Source: Ifrita kowaldi (lineage: Eukaryota; Chordata; Aves; Passeriformes; Cinclosomatidae). From it: a DNA stretch of 64,000 nt. The stretch spans positions 62,001 to 126,000 of the forward strand of contig VZRS01012081.1 in the NCBI GenBank assembly GCA_013398055.1. Direction: 5' to 3'. Below are positions 24,263 to 36,935 of this stretch, in pieces. Position numbers and translations under genes: made by a program. Below the pieces are notes generated by a model, which did no database searches, was not told the DNA's origin, and saw nothing but the letters and a program-made list of their open reading frames with translations. Within the stretch, counting starts at the first letter, position 1. Each line of letters starts with the position of its first letter.

Positions 24263-27200
24263 GATTTGTAATTACAGCAAAGCCTGGTGAGATCTGCTCT
24301 GTGGACATGTGTTTAGCAATTAGATATTAGTAGTGGCTTACAAACTGCTTCCTCATCTGCCACAGCAGTATTTCAGCTGGTGCTTTGCAAGTGTGCCAGG
24401 ATATTCCTGGACTGAGCTGCCACAGATGTCTCTGCTGAACCTTCAGTGTTATTGCCTCTGCTAAGATGGTATCTCTCAATAACAACTCATACTGGAGCGA
24501 AACATTTCCAGAAATTCCCTCTTTCCTAGGCTTTCTCACTGCTGTTTGACCTCAATTAGGGTGATGAGTATCTTGTGCAGGAAGGAGAAATTATTGTTAC
24601 CACTGGTAATTTCTGTGTATTTTATCAGCTGTGGGATTTTCTAAAAATTCTCTATAGCTCCAGTGTTTCAGAAACACATCATGATGTACCCAATTTCCTC
24701 CTCATTTGTAGGTTTCTGAAACTTCTGAAACTGGGAACAGAACCTTTTCTCAGATTGGTTTTTGCTTACAATTAGTTCCATCCTCCAACACTGAATGAAA
24801 ATATACATCAGCTTTGAGGAAGTGCTGTCGTATTAAATCTCATATTTCTGCTTATATTGGAGCAATAGTTATTTAATATGGAAGCATGCAACTGTCCCCT
24901 TATATTATGTGTTATCCAAGCAAACTGGAAAACAACACCTTAAACAACTGTATTGGACATTTAGATGGACTCTTGGATAGAGGACAAGAAAAGACCATAG
25001 TTATTCAGGACATATGCGGCAAGTTCATGAGCAAGCAGAACTTGGATTCTTTGCTCACCATGCAGTGCCCTCTGCAACAAACCCCAAAAGCTTTGTGAAT
25101 ACACTGAAGAATCCCCCTAAACATTTTCTTCTAAAGTTCCACATTTTTCTGTATTAAAAATGTCAGCACATGATGTTTAGTTCCCATTTCTCTGTGACAA
25201 GCCTTTCTCTCATCCTCATCATTGCTCTTACCACCTACACTAGTGTGGCCTCACTACAGTCCTAGCAAATGGCTCCACTTTACAACAGAAGGGGCAAATG
25301 CCAAAACAATCAGGCATAACCATTCTCCAGGTAAAGCATCATGTGAGAGTTCAATCTTTTCCCAAATTTGGCTCATTGCCTTTAAATGCATCCACTTTCT
25401 GTTAGGCATAAACTGTTTTAATCCCAGTTCTTCAGCAGTGATGATAATATTTAATGTGGTGCTGTATTTTAAGTCCCATATTCCACAGTTCCTTCTAATA
25501 TTAAACATCTCTCTTACATTGGTGTAGCTGGGAGCAACCCTGGCATAAGTTTTTCTAATACACAGATTTTACTCTTTGCGTTGGATCTGAGATTCATCAT
25601 AACACCAATCTGGAATTCACAGTTCAATTAATTTTTCATTTTTTTAATGGCCTTTCTGGAAAGCAACTCACTAGCATTTGTTTTATTGTTATTATAATCT
25701 TCCATTGCTTGACTTCCCCAATCAAAACACATTACAAGACAATTTATTCTCTCTTCATGATTTAGATATGGTTTAATGGCAATAAATGAAACATTATATT
25801 ATGAGAGAAATCTTCCTCAATCAACAGATTAAATTCTTAGAGATCCAGAGCCAGAAGACATTTTCAACTCTATCTCTTACTTTAACACCTCCACATGCAT
25901 AGAAGGTTCCAGTGCAATAAAATCTGTGTCACACATGAAAACAGTCAAATATGGTTGCATAAATCAGTAGGTGAGCATTCCTGTGAGAACAGAATTGAAA
26001 AAGCAGAATTTCACCATACCTTACTTTCTTTAGCTTGCTAGGAGTTGTTTAGGAATGAAACTTTCCCTCCCCAAATACCAATCTGGAATTCTAGGAGATA
26101 AACTCCTGACTTTCTGGGAGACTATTCTGTTTTCAAAAACCTCCACCCACAAAACCTGGTTTTGTGTATTTTAAAGGGGTGCTATCTATTTAGAATGAAT
26201 GATTGAAATGCAAAGATGAGGCTAAAGTAAAAATCCTGCAATTTAAAAATACGCAGTACAAGGACATCCAGAATCTGCTCTAACTCCGTGCTGCTTGAGG
26301 CCCTCTTGGATTTCAAGGCAACAACTAGTTGTGCATTTATCTAGGGAATGCAAACCCCCACTTTACAGCATCTGAAGTTACTAGGCATCAATGGTTATTA
26401 ATCACCCAGGTTGGGCTGATGGAGTCAGTAAGATTTGGCTTGCACAGCTGCAATGTGATTTCCAGCAGGACTAGACCAAGACAACAGCCATCCATAGATC
26501 AAGCAGCTCTCAGACAACACAGGAGAGGACCATAGTCTGATTCCTCTTGACAAAATTGCTTGATGATTGCAAAGTACTTTGTATGCTTGCTGTCTTCTAA
26601 AAGACATTGAGAACACTTACTAAATAATACATGCACAAGTACAACAGCAGTCTGGCCCTTTCCAAACAGCATTGTCCTTACAATGTGATAAAAGACAAAA
26701 ATGTTTAAATCAGAAATGATTGAACAAAAGAGCTCCTATGGAATTAAATATATAGATACATCTACACAAATGTGTAGGTTTTGTGGTAGCTTGTAGTCAA
26801 TTAACTAGAAAGGCAGGGCAATAAAACTGTCCCTAAAATGCTTTATAGAATTTGCAAAGATTGATGCACGCTTGAGTAAGAGACACTGCCAAGCCACTTG
26901 AAGCATACTTGAACATGTATGTGTGTAATAGCTGTAATGAAAGGGCACCATCTCCCCACCTATCACTCAATTTAGAGAATGGATTCTAGTTCCTAAAGCA
27001 TTTTCCAGACAGACTTAAAACTCAAGAAAACTTAATGTTTATAACTATTCATATTTGGCCCCCAGCATTGCCAGGCTCTTAAGAGAAACATCACGAGAAC
27101 CCAACCCAGGGAACTCTCCTCTGCAGCTGTGAACATGCACAGCACGACTGACTCCTCACCTTCCTCCTGCTGTGCCTTCCTCAAACACCACCTATTCTAC

Positions 27201-30200
27201 TTGTTTTCTCCAGGTGAAACCAAGAAGATCTGAGTGTTAGCTAGGAGTTCTGAATAAGGCCTCTTACACAGGCCGATGTTAATTTGTTCAAATTAAGGAA
27301 TATCAAGCCATTAGAATATCCTGGGTTGTTTTCACTATAGTTTCACTATAGGAAAGCTGAGTCTAAATTCTCCCATTCTGCTCTTAAGCTCCAGGTATGT
27401 AGCTTTTCAACTACGTATTTTCCTTCAGATTTGAGATGCTATTAGAGCAAATGAGCCAGAAAACAAATCTGAGAGGATTTATCTCCAGCTACAGGGTCAG
27501 CACAACTTTATATACACCTGACATTTCAATCCCCAGTTAAACATGAACCTGAAAAAATGTAATTGCCCAAACTAACTTCTATTCACAGACATCAGGGAAG
27601 AAATTGTAAGCAGATCACACTCACAGCTGTGCACCACATGTTTATCTCTAGATTTCTTTTTATCTGTATGTCAAGTACCATAGCAAGATCAAACATGAAA
27701 GTTACTCATTAGTATCAGTCCCCAGGCCTCAAAAGTTCATAGAGCGAGTAGCCCTTTGTTTCCTACCCGCAGAAAACATCTCTCTCAAAAATAGCTACTT
27801 TTAAGGTGCTTTGCACAGAACTTCATGTGTAATGATGTGGGTGTAATGTAACCCCACCCCCTCCTCCCTCAAGGGGCATCTGCTCTAGGTTTGGTGGTTT
27901 TGTTGAAGGATTAGGAATTATACATGAATGCATTAGATTTGTGATGAATGTAAGGGCTAATTGCATATAAACAGGTTAAGAGAGTTTGCTTTGACCAATT
28001 TGGTAGAGAATTGCAGGTGAGGGGTATTTTCCAGTTTTATCAGGGTTAACACACAGATCAATATACTTTTTACCCAAGTATTTCTTAATCCTGTCACATT
28101 CAATGATTATCTAAGGTAACAAATTTTAAAGACAGATCTTCTGATCCTGGTGAACTTCCCAGGCTTGATTTTTCAAAGCTGTAATGAAGGGTTCAATTTC
28201 TAGAGCAGTGTATGCTGAGGTTAAAACACAGCATCGCAACATCATTATGCTCTAAAGTATAGATAAAAGAATGTGCATTGAAGGAATGAAGTCTTCAGAG
28301 ATTTAGTTTGCATGTTAAAAATGAATATAACTAAATAGAAAAGTATAGTATATTGCTCTGTGTGTAGTTTCTCCCTGAAAGCCATGTCCTAATGAGGTTT
28401 TTCATGAGGTAGAAAGTGAATATGAATGAATAAACAGCAATGCTGTAAAATAACATCGGGGAACTAGAAAATACTTTGGTACTACTAGTATTGGAGAAAC
28501 TCCAAAGTGATGGACATTGTGATGGTCAATGAAAACTATTCTTTCATTAACAGTTGCACATTTTCTGACGTTTGAGAAGGGCTGAGTGTGTGATGACCAT
28601 ACCTACCACTCCATTTGGGGTACCCTGATGTAATGTCAACCTATAGATTAAAAAGAGATACTAGAAGGCAGTACAGGACATAATTGCTACTAGTATGATA
28701 AAATTTGTTAGGTTAGATCATCAATTCTCAGTTTGGACCACTGCAGAGAGCAGAGACCACCTTCATTTTGAGCAAAGAACACCATCAGTATTGCCTTAAG
28801 GGCCTTCTTCCATAAAACCCAAAATAGACCTGCTCATTCTTGTACAGATCCATTTTTTTTGTTCTTGTTTGCTTGTTTGTTTTACATAAATCCATTTAAT
28901 CTTACCCAACTAATCAAGTAGAGGAAAAGACCAAAAGTAAAACCTGGATGCAAATCAAAAGTTATTAATTCAGGAAAAATCCTATAGGGGTGCTTAGAAT
29001 AAAGAACGACTCCTTGTCACAGGGATTCCGAAGCTTGCTTTGAGAGCATTTTTTCACGCTTATGATACTTCCATGTTATTTGCTAGGCAGGTGTTACAAA
29101 GGAAAATAATGATTTCCTTACACAAGTATCTAAATGTGGCTCAAGAATATTCCACAAAATATTGGTTGGTATTAACATTTAGCTCACTGACTTCTATGTT
29201 TATGCACTATTTCAAGCGGAAATATGAATGTGACTAGGGTAATACTTCCCTATATAAGAGTTAGTGTCATCCTTTTGGGAAAACATCACCATGATTTTCA
29301 CAAAATTACTGAGTTTTGTTGGCAAGGCTAATTCAAATTCCAGTTTACCCAGAGCAATGGATGCTCTTTTTTCATATGGTGACAAACAAAAGCAAAAACA
29401 TGGTACTATTATTAGGCAATTTACTGAGATGAAAATCAGTTTTATTTCCACCTATACAAAACTATATTATTTGTTCATAATACAGTAGCATAAAGAAAAA
29501 CAAATACAAAACCCACTGCAGGAGAGAGACAAATACCTTACAAAGATACAGTTGTATCTAATCTTATTAGGCACACATACACTATGTTAGTAACTGCATT
29601 AACAGATGTACAAAATACAATCTTCTAGAACACTATTCATTTTGTCTTCCAATGGTAAAGAGACTGCCTTCTCTTTCTCACCTTCAAGGAGGATTTTAAT
29701 TTTTCTTTCTGGAAATAATTGTTTCCTTAAATAAACACCTTTCCCTTGCTACACTACTGTCTGATGAGGAGCTCCAAGCCAACATATTACCTCTGTCTCC
29801 AGAGCTTACTTTCCAAAGGAAGGTGTTCATCATGTCAAATAATCAGTATATAAAAAAAATGTTATGCATTTAATAGAATATTTAAGTGTATATAAAAGAA
29901 AGCCTGCAGCAATGACACAACAGCACATAAAGTATCTTTACAGATTTTCTGTTTTCAGATATATCCAATTTCAGAACCTGTCTCAGAAACATGGACAATA
30001 AATTATTTTATTCTTCTCTATCCACACTTAAAGATTTTTTTCTCATTTAAATCAAATTAAACTCAAAATCTAATTCAAACATTCCAGAGGAATTATTACA
30101 CAATATAAATGCCAAATTACCAAGCACACACAGGCTGTGCCTTGTCTCCCCCAGAATAAAAATACCTCCGCTGATAAGTTGGCTTTTATTAACCTTCAGT

Positions 30201-31621
30201 CTATATATTCATTGTTCAAGGCAATCATTCAAGGAGAGCAATGAAAACAGAAAAGAGTGAATTTGATTCAAAGCTAAACAAGTTTAGTTATCTTGGCAAA
30301 AGCAATACTAGCACAGCTTCTGAAGGAATACTGAGTACCCTACAAGTTACAGCTTAAATTTATTTATTCTCCTGATGACTCACTAACAAGATCATTACTT
30401 CATAATACACAAGCTAATAATATTAAACAACTAAACCCAAGAACTGTTTTATACTGGTCCCAGTAAAGTGATATTCTTCATGCTTCAGAAATACAAAGGA
30501 ATTCATCATAGAACTGGTAGTAGGTGTTGCTGGGTTTAAAGTACCCACCCAATCAGTAAAAACTAATTTATGTTGAGTGACAATAAAATAAACTAGTAGC
30601 AAATGCAACAAAGAAGTTTAATCAAGCAGTAGTCCCATATAGATGGTAGAAAAAACCTCAGTTTGGTGAATAAATGGAGAGGGAAGGTAGATGGAGCAAT
30701 AAATGCCCTAAACTTTCATATGCAGCACCAGAAGAAAAGCATAAGCCAAATACCATGAAAATCCATGAAGTTTAATCTACTTGCCTTGGTTATTTTTATT
30801 TTTATCTATTTCTATTCTATTATCTAATATTTACTAGATTCTATTATCTATTTCTGCCTATTTTAAAACACGTAAACATCTCTTGATGACTGTTGAGCCA
30901 TAGCACATACTGCTGAACTGGATTGAAGTATTTCTGTAGAGAAATTACATCCCTTAAAGCATCATTCAACTGATGCTTGCATTTCTACTGGATCAGAAGA
31001 AGCAAGTACAGTTCCTATGCCATGTCACCATCAGTTCTGTCACAAGACAGCTAAATTCATTACCAGTCAGAGCAAAACAACAAAGGTGGAAAAACCCTAG
31101 AGAACAATAATCTTCCTAGTGACAGAGCTGCTCTGCCTTCATGAAAAGCTGGTAGTAGGGTGGCCTGAGAAGAAAAACACATCCTTTCTGCCTCCAGAAC
31201 TTATCATGCGTAGTAGGAGAGACTTTCCAAATGAGTCCAGTAAAAACAGACCCAGTTCAGCCACAGGAATAAAGTGCAATGGCAAACGACAGAACTACAT
31301 CAGTTTATACCATCACTTGAAAGCACAGTTTTAAGGCACCACTTTCAGGCACTCAACTGCAAGTTAAGCAAATGCCAGCAACTGGTTATTATAACTTTGT
31401 ACATAAAATAGTGCTGGCTCCACTATGTAAGGCTGCATAATTTTTGCATCTTCTTCTCAGCTTTTGCTTTTGATTTGTCAGAAGATTTTAATACATGCTC
31501 AAGTCAATCAAAGTAAATTCAGCAAATCAGATGTAAGGGTAAGTTTCAAGATAATATATTCACTAACACTTGTTAAATTGGAATGTTTGAAGTCTTGATT
31601 TATCTCTTACTGCCACAGCCT
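24263..31621. other. gene-free AT-rich DNA
   Basis: About 7.4 kb with no defensible coding region; the longest frames are about 100 codons and unrecognised. Minor features are a 10-bp tandem duplication 'tttcactata' near 27330-27351, a (T/G)-rich run at 28853-28884 and an AT-rich stretch at 30790-30860 with 'ttctattatcta' twice. No transposon is recognised. Confidence 0.55.
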
Positions 31622-31695
31622 AGTTGACATGGTGGTGTTAGGTTGGACTCAATGATCTCGAAGGTCGTTTTGAACCTAATTGGTTCTTTGATCTA
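31622..31695 (+). mobile_element. CR1 LINE 3' tail, short plus-strand fragment
   Basis: A ~70-bp remnant of the CR1 3' untranslated tail, with 'ggtggtgttaggttggactc' followed by 'aatgatctcgaaggtc' and 'gaacctaattggttctttg'. This is the common avian CR1 terminus, in degraded form. No ORF2 sequence remains. Confidence 0.8.
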
Positions 31696-31983
31696 CTGTT
31701 GCAAATTGCTCTTCTATCCATGTACTCATCCTGAGAGCAAAAAGGGTGCTTTGTTTTAACGAGCTAAGCTTTACTACATCATTATCCTATGACCATGAAG
31801 ATACAGGGTTTGATTAACAAGAAAATACTTGGATCAAAACATCAACAGTTAACAGACTTCCATAACATTGGGGTTTGGGTGCTCTGATAATTTTCTTACC
31901 CTTCTGTTAATCACATGGAATTCAGCTCTTCATACTCTTGAGTACACAACCCTATACTTTGAATTCCTTTTCCTGTAACCCAC

Positions 31984-32558
31984 TGTCCTGATTTCAGCTG
32001 GAATAGATTTAATTTTTCTTTTAGTATGCTGATAAAGTGCCATGTTTTGGATTTTGTATGAGAATAATGGTGATAACACGCTGATGTTTTGGTTGCTGCT
32101 GAGCAGTGCTTCCTCTAAATCAAGGACTTTTCAGTTTCCTATGTTCTGCCCACAGGCAGGTGCACAAGAAGGCAGGAGGGACCACAGCCAGGACAGCTGA
32201 GCCTAACTTGCCAAAGGGATATTTCACACCACAGAACATCATGCTTAGTATATATCCTGGGGGGAGTTGGCTGTAAATGAGCATTTAGTGCTCGTGGATG
32301 TGCTGGGCAACAGTCAGAGAGTGATGAGCAATTGTAGTGTGCATCACTTGTTTCTCTCAGGTGTATTTCTCTTTTCCTATCATTACGCTTTTTATTATTA
32401 ATAGCATTAGTATACTTTATTTTGTTTCAATTATTAAACTGGTTTTATCACAACCACAAGGTTTACTTTTTCCCTCAATTCTCCTCCCCACTTGAGCAGG
32501 GGGAAAGTGAGTGAGCAGCCGTATGGTACTTAGTTGCCAGGGGGGCTAAACCATACCA
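31984..32558 (+). mobile_element. ERVL-like avian solo LTR
   Basis: A complete LTR of a second family, about 575 bp, with TG...CA-type ends: 'tgtcctgatttcagctgg' at the start and 'ggggctaaaccatacca' at the end. Internal landmarks are 'gctgctgagcagtgcttcc', 'acagccaggacagctgag', 'ccaaagggatatttca' and, near the 3' end, 'atggtacttagttgccag'. A TATATAT box sits at 32249-32255 after 'acatcatgctta', and an ATTAAA polyadenylation signal at 32433-32438. I know this layout from avian ERVL-type LTRs. No internal retroviral region adjoins, so it is a solo LTR. Flanking 5-bp repeats are not convincing (cccac and ccttc). Confidence 0.85.
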
Positions 32559-35500
32559 CCTTCCCTTTTTCCTAGATCCTGAGTCTCACCTTCTCTCAAA
32601 ACAAACATCTGTTCTACACAGGCTTATGTTCAATGTCAAACGGCTGCCCTTCAGACAGGATATGGGAGAGGCAGAGTTGTACCTCTGACTTGGATCAAAA
32701 ATAAGGAATAAAAAGCCAGATCCTAAATTCAAATTATGCAAGATTGGGGAACTACTGTGATTCAAGTAGGAAACAATACTGTAAGGCAACATGTTAAAGG
32801 ATCTATGAAAAATTTAGAAAGATGCACAGGAAACTGCCTAAAAGAGGCTTCATCCAAATTAAGATGAAAAAAACCCCAATCAAACATACAAAAAAACACC
32901 CCGCCCCCCCTCCAAACCCAGTTTAACTGTTAAATCCTAAAGATGGCCTAGAGTGCCAGAGAGTAACAAAGGTTTGTTATGCTCCAAGTGAAACATAATA
33001 AGCTCAAGAATTATTAAAAAATGGAGGCCAGTTAGAGAAGGCTGTCATCAGGTGCATTACATTCTAAATATGGACAACTTCCCTGTGTTCTTCCTGATAT
33101 TTCAGATTTTTGCAATGCATGTGGTAGGTGACTTCACAAAATGAGGGCAGCACAGAGCTCAGTTTACACATACAGCCAAGGTAAGAATTCACACGGCAGT
33201 GAATCCTTCTCAATAAAATTTAGCATACAATAGCTCAGATTCCTGTAAAACTGAAAGCATTAGGTAAAATTTAGTATGCCACTGACAGAAAAGTGGTACA
33301 AATTAACAAACACGTGTAGAACAATCATCACAGACTGGAGAGAAAACAGAGCAGAATTTATGGCAGAATGAAACAATGCCAGGAGCAGTGGATAAGAAAC
33401 AGAGCTAGATACCCAGCTATCCAGGAGAAAATATTAGGACGTGAAAGAAGCCCTCAAAAAGTTATTAACTGACAAACTATCTTTGCATGGTTTCCCTCTT
33501 CACTAAAACAAATCACTTTTTTCTTGTGATACAACACATAGCTATTTGCACCGTAGCAATATTGGCATGTCATCACTGCTGTCCATCAGGGGACGTGCAA
33601 AGCTGAGCCTAAAAGCTCTTTAGCAAGCATAAATGGGAAGAAAACAAGCTCAAATCTCTGGAAACAGAGGAACACCTCAATTTATACCGTTAAGTCTCTA
33701 GAAGCTATACAGCCAGTCTGAAATACGTGATTATTGAACAATATAATTTCTTCTAATCTTTCTTGTAGGACTTTTGTGCTCTTTGTTATTACATGTGTTA
33801 TTTCTTACCCCATCAACGTATCTTATCTTACTTAATGCTTTATGTACCTTGGTTGTCTCAAGACATGGGTACAAACAGCTTGATTCCTCATCCTCAGATG
33901 TGATATTTCTCCAAGTATCCAGTCCCAAATAAAACATCAGATTTGCATTCACTTGACTCTGAACCAAAAAATTATCATGCAAACCAGAAAGAAAATAAGC
34001 CAGGAAAAAAATACTCTTCATCTGGTAAAAACCCATCCCTCCTATGTGGTTTATTCATGTAATTCAGACAAAATAAGGGTAGAATTCAGAAAAATTTAAG
34101 CAGCATTAGTCAACATGAAAGTATGATTGATAAGTAGAATTCTGAATGGTGAGATAAAATTATAAATGAGTAGGGATCAACTAAAACTGTAGAAAATTCA
34201 AAACTTAGGTAGAAATCTAGCACACAGCCTTTACAATATGATCACTTGTGAGTGCAAGCTAGACAGAAGGGTACCTAAGCAAGGTTCTAAACTTAGTATT
34301 TTTCAAGCAATTTCACATCCAGTAGCTCTGTTTGGACTCGACTCAATGTGACTCCAGCAAATAGTTGCTCCTAATGTCAGCAATTAGCTATCACCAATCC
34401 TTCTGCCCTCAGTTAGCTTTGGAGAAGATCCACTAGGGATCAGTTTGGCCCCAGAACTTTGATAACGAGCCTGTGAAACCACTACATGCAAGGGGCACGA
34501 AAAAGAAGCTCTAAAAACAAGATCAAACAATGAATCATTAATGGTCTTACAGAAATGTGTTAGAAATATCTACCATGAGAGTTTTTAGCAGATGTCACAA
34601 TGACGACCAGTAAAATCACAGGATGAAACCAATCTACAAATTTCATAATATCAAGCACTGAATTTCAATAGGCAGCTGTTCAAGTTGTCACTTTTTTTTT
34701 TACTCTCTGCATAATTTCTGTGGCTCAGAACCAGAAAGCATATACAACTAAAAACTGCCAGTCACATTTATACTAGCTGATGTGCTACTACCATTAATTT
34801 TCCTTATCTCAGGTTATTTCTCAGCGTACAATGTTAAAGCTGTCAAGATATATTTTCCTGGCTCTCATCCTGTTAACATACTAATTCATATACATGACAG
34901 ACCAGCTTTCATGGCTGTGGCAGAGAGACTGAAGCTGTACTTCTAAAAAAATATATTTCTTGCAAAAAAAGTGGGAGCCCTAGAAGTTGCTGTATAAAAC
35001 TCATAGAAAAAAAACATTTCTAGGAAAAAAAAAATATAAAGAAGGAAAATGGGAAACCAGCATGTCATTCTCTTGTTAAATTCTGCTACATCCTTAAAGT
35101 CACATTCAAATCCCACCCTATTCATGGCCACTTTTGAGAAAGTGAATGAAGTGATTTTTGTAGAGAGTTAACTGGCTTGTGTTTTATCCCTGTTCTCAAC
35201 CCCTCCAGAGCACTGCTTATAAAAGAAAAGCAAGGCTTTGAGACAGAAAAAAAAAAAAAAAAGCAGCTTTCATGGTGTATTTCAATTTCGATGGCTCTGC
35301 TAAAATTCCTTCCTTCGACTTCCTAAGAAAATCTCTACTCTTAAGAGATGCAGTGTTCGGATGCAAGAGGCCCCTTGTGTAGATTTGTAAATTCAAGCTC
35401 TGTATCAATCCCCTTTACTGTTTATGAAAATGATCCTTCAGTCATGTCAGAAATACTCTACCTTTAGTTTTCTTTACTTTAGTGCAGCTCTAGGAGCAAC

Positions 35501-36589
35501 AGCAGTCTTTTTCTAGTCATACAGTTTTGTGTCTCTTAAAACAATGTCAAGAGAAATTGAGGCAGAACTGGGAGGAGGAGACAGAATCCTTCAGCAAAAC
35601 TTCTCGAATTGTGAGATTCTGCCTTGTCAGCGTCCACCAGTGTGCATGACTTTTGTGTCCAATGTCATTCACTACATTCTGCTATTCCTCTGGTTGTGTT
35701 TAAACCATCCCATCACTGTTTGTGGCAGTTCCCTCCATTAGTTTCCTTCAGCCATCTGAAAAGCAGGAAAACTCTACTACTTGTTTCCAGTTTTCATCAG
35801 CTCCAGAGGACTGTTCAGACAGCCCAAACGAAAGATATCGCATCAAATATTATATTCAAGTGCACTTTAAGGAGAAAAACCTCCAAGAACAATCCTTCAA
35901 TAGCCTAATACTTTTGTTAGGACTATTTTTTGGACAAGGGGTAATGTTTTTATTTCTTACTTTAGGGTCAGAAATATTGCATTATCCATAAGAAAACCAC
36001 TTTAGCTTATGCTTAAACTATTACCAAATAAAATGCTTCTGAAGAGGACTTCAAGCAGTAATCACATTTACTTAATTTGCTCCAGCCTTCCACATATAAT
36101 TTTATTTGCTTCAAAAGCCGCATCACAGTTATCATTCAAAATCAATGACTTACAGAGTAACATATTTAAAAAATCAAATGTATGTAAGCTTTACCACATA
36201 TCACTGATTTTCTTAGTTACTACTTTAAACAGCAATGATGTCACCTAAAGACCCTTCCAACTGTCAGTGTCAGGTGTCTCTTAACCATGCCATTTTAAAA
36301 TCACGTTTATACCTCAATACCCTCCAGAGCTACAAGCTGTCATTGCATTCTGGTACTGACAGAAAGCGCTGTCATTGAACCCCAGAATTTCAGCATCCCA
36401 CTGCAGTTTTTTCAGGAGCCTGCAACCCTAGCATCCCACAGGTGCTTATGCTACTGCAACAATCCAGTGAATATTTTCACATGTTTTCAGAGAAGAAACA
36501 GAGAAAACAACATAGTGGTAAACTGCTCATTTACCTCATTAATGATATTTTAGAGGCTGGCCAATTTTATACTAACCTTTTTGCATGCA
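32559..36589. other. gene-free AT-rich DNA
   Basis: Unique sequence with small open frames only (100 codons or fewer, no recognisable domain). An A-rich then C-rich tract lies at 32867-32920, a poly-T at 34690-34700 and an oligo-A at 35248-35263. No transposon is recognised. Confidence 0.55.
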
Positions 36590-36935
36590 TCTGCCTAAGA
36601 ATGTGGCTATTACAGCTACCAGAGAAGGGAAACTCTGGAGCTGTTGGGCACCTGCTGGGCTGGTGCTCAAACACCAAGGAGCCCCAAACTGCCAGGCAAG
36701 GGTTGAAACTGGCCTGACTGGTGGTTCCTGCCCTGCCAGCTGCTGCAAAGCCACAATGGAAACAGCCAAATTCTCGGCTACCTGCTGATTGGCTTTTGTT
36801 ACTGAATTGGGGGGAACTGGCTCTGGAGGGAACTCTACATACTGGGGTGTCTCCAGACCTGCCAAGACCCAAAGCATTTCTGGGAGTTCATGTTCTTGTA
36901 AAATAAAGTGGTATTTCCCTGCCCACTCTGCTTTC
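36590..36935 (+). other. GC-richer block, possible degraded LTR
   Basis: The block stands out from its AT-rich surroundings. It has an 'attggctttt' CCAAT-like region near 36788, a run of short G/C-rich words, and an AATAAA at 36902-36907 followed by 'gtggtatttccctgccca'. That arrangement would suit the 3' part of an LTR or an old 3' UTR. Overlapping frames of 60-135 codons occur on both strands, which reflects low stop density rather than coding. I cannot assign a family. Confidence 0.25.
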
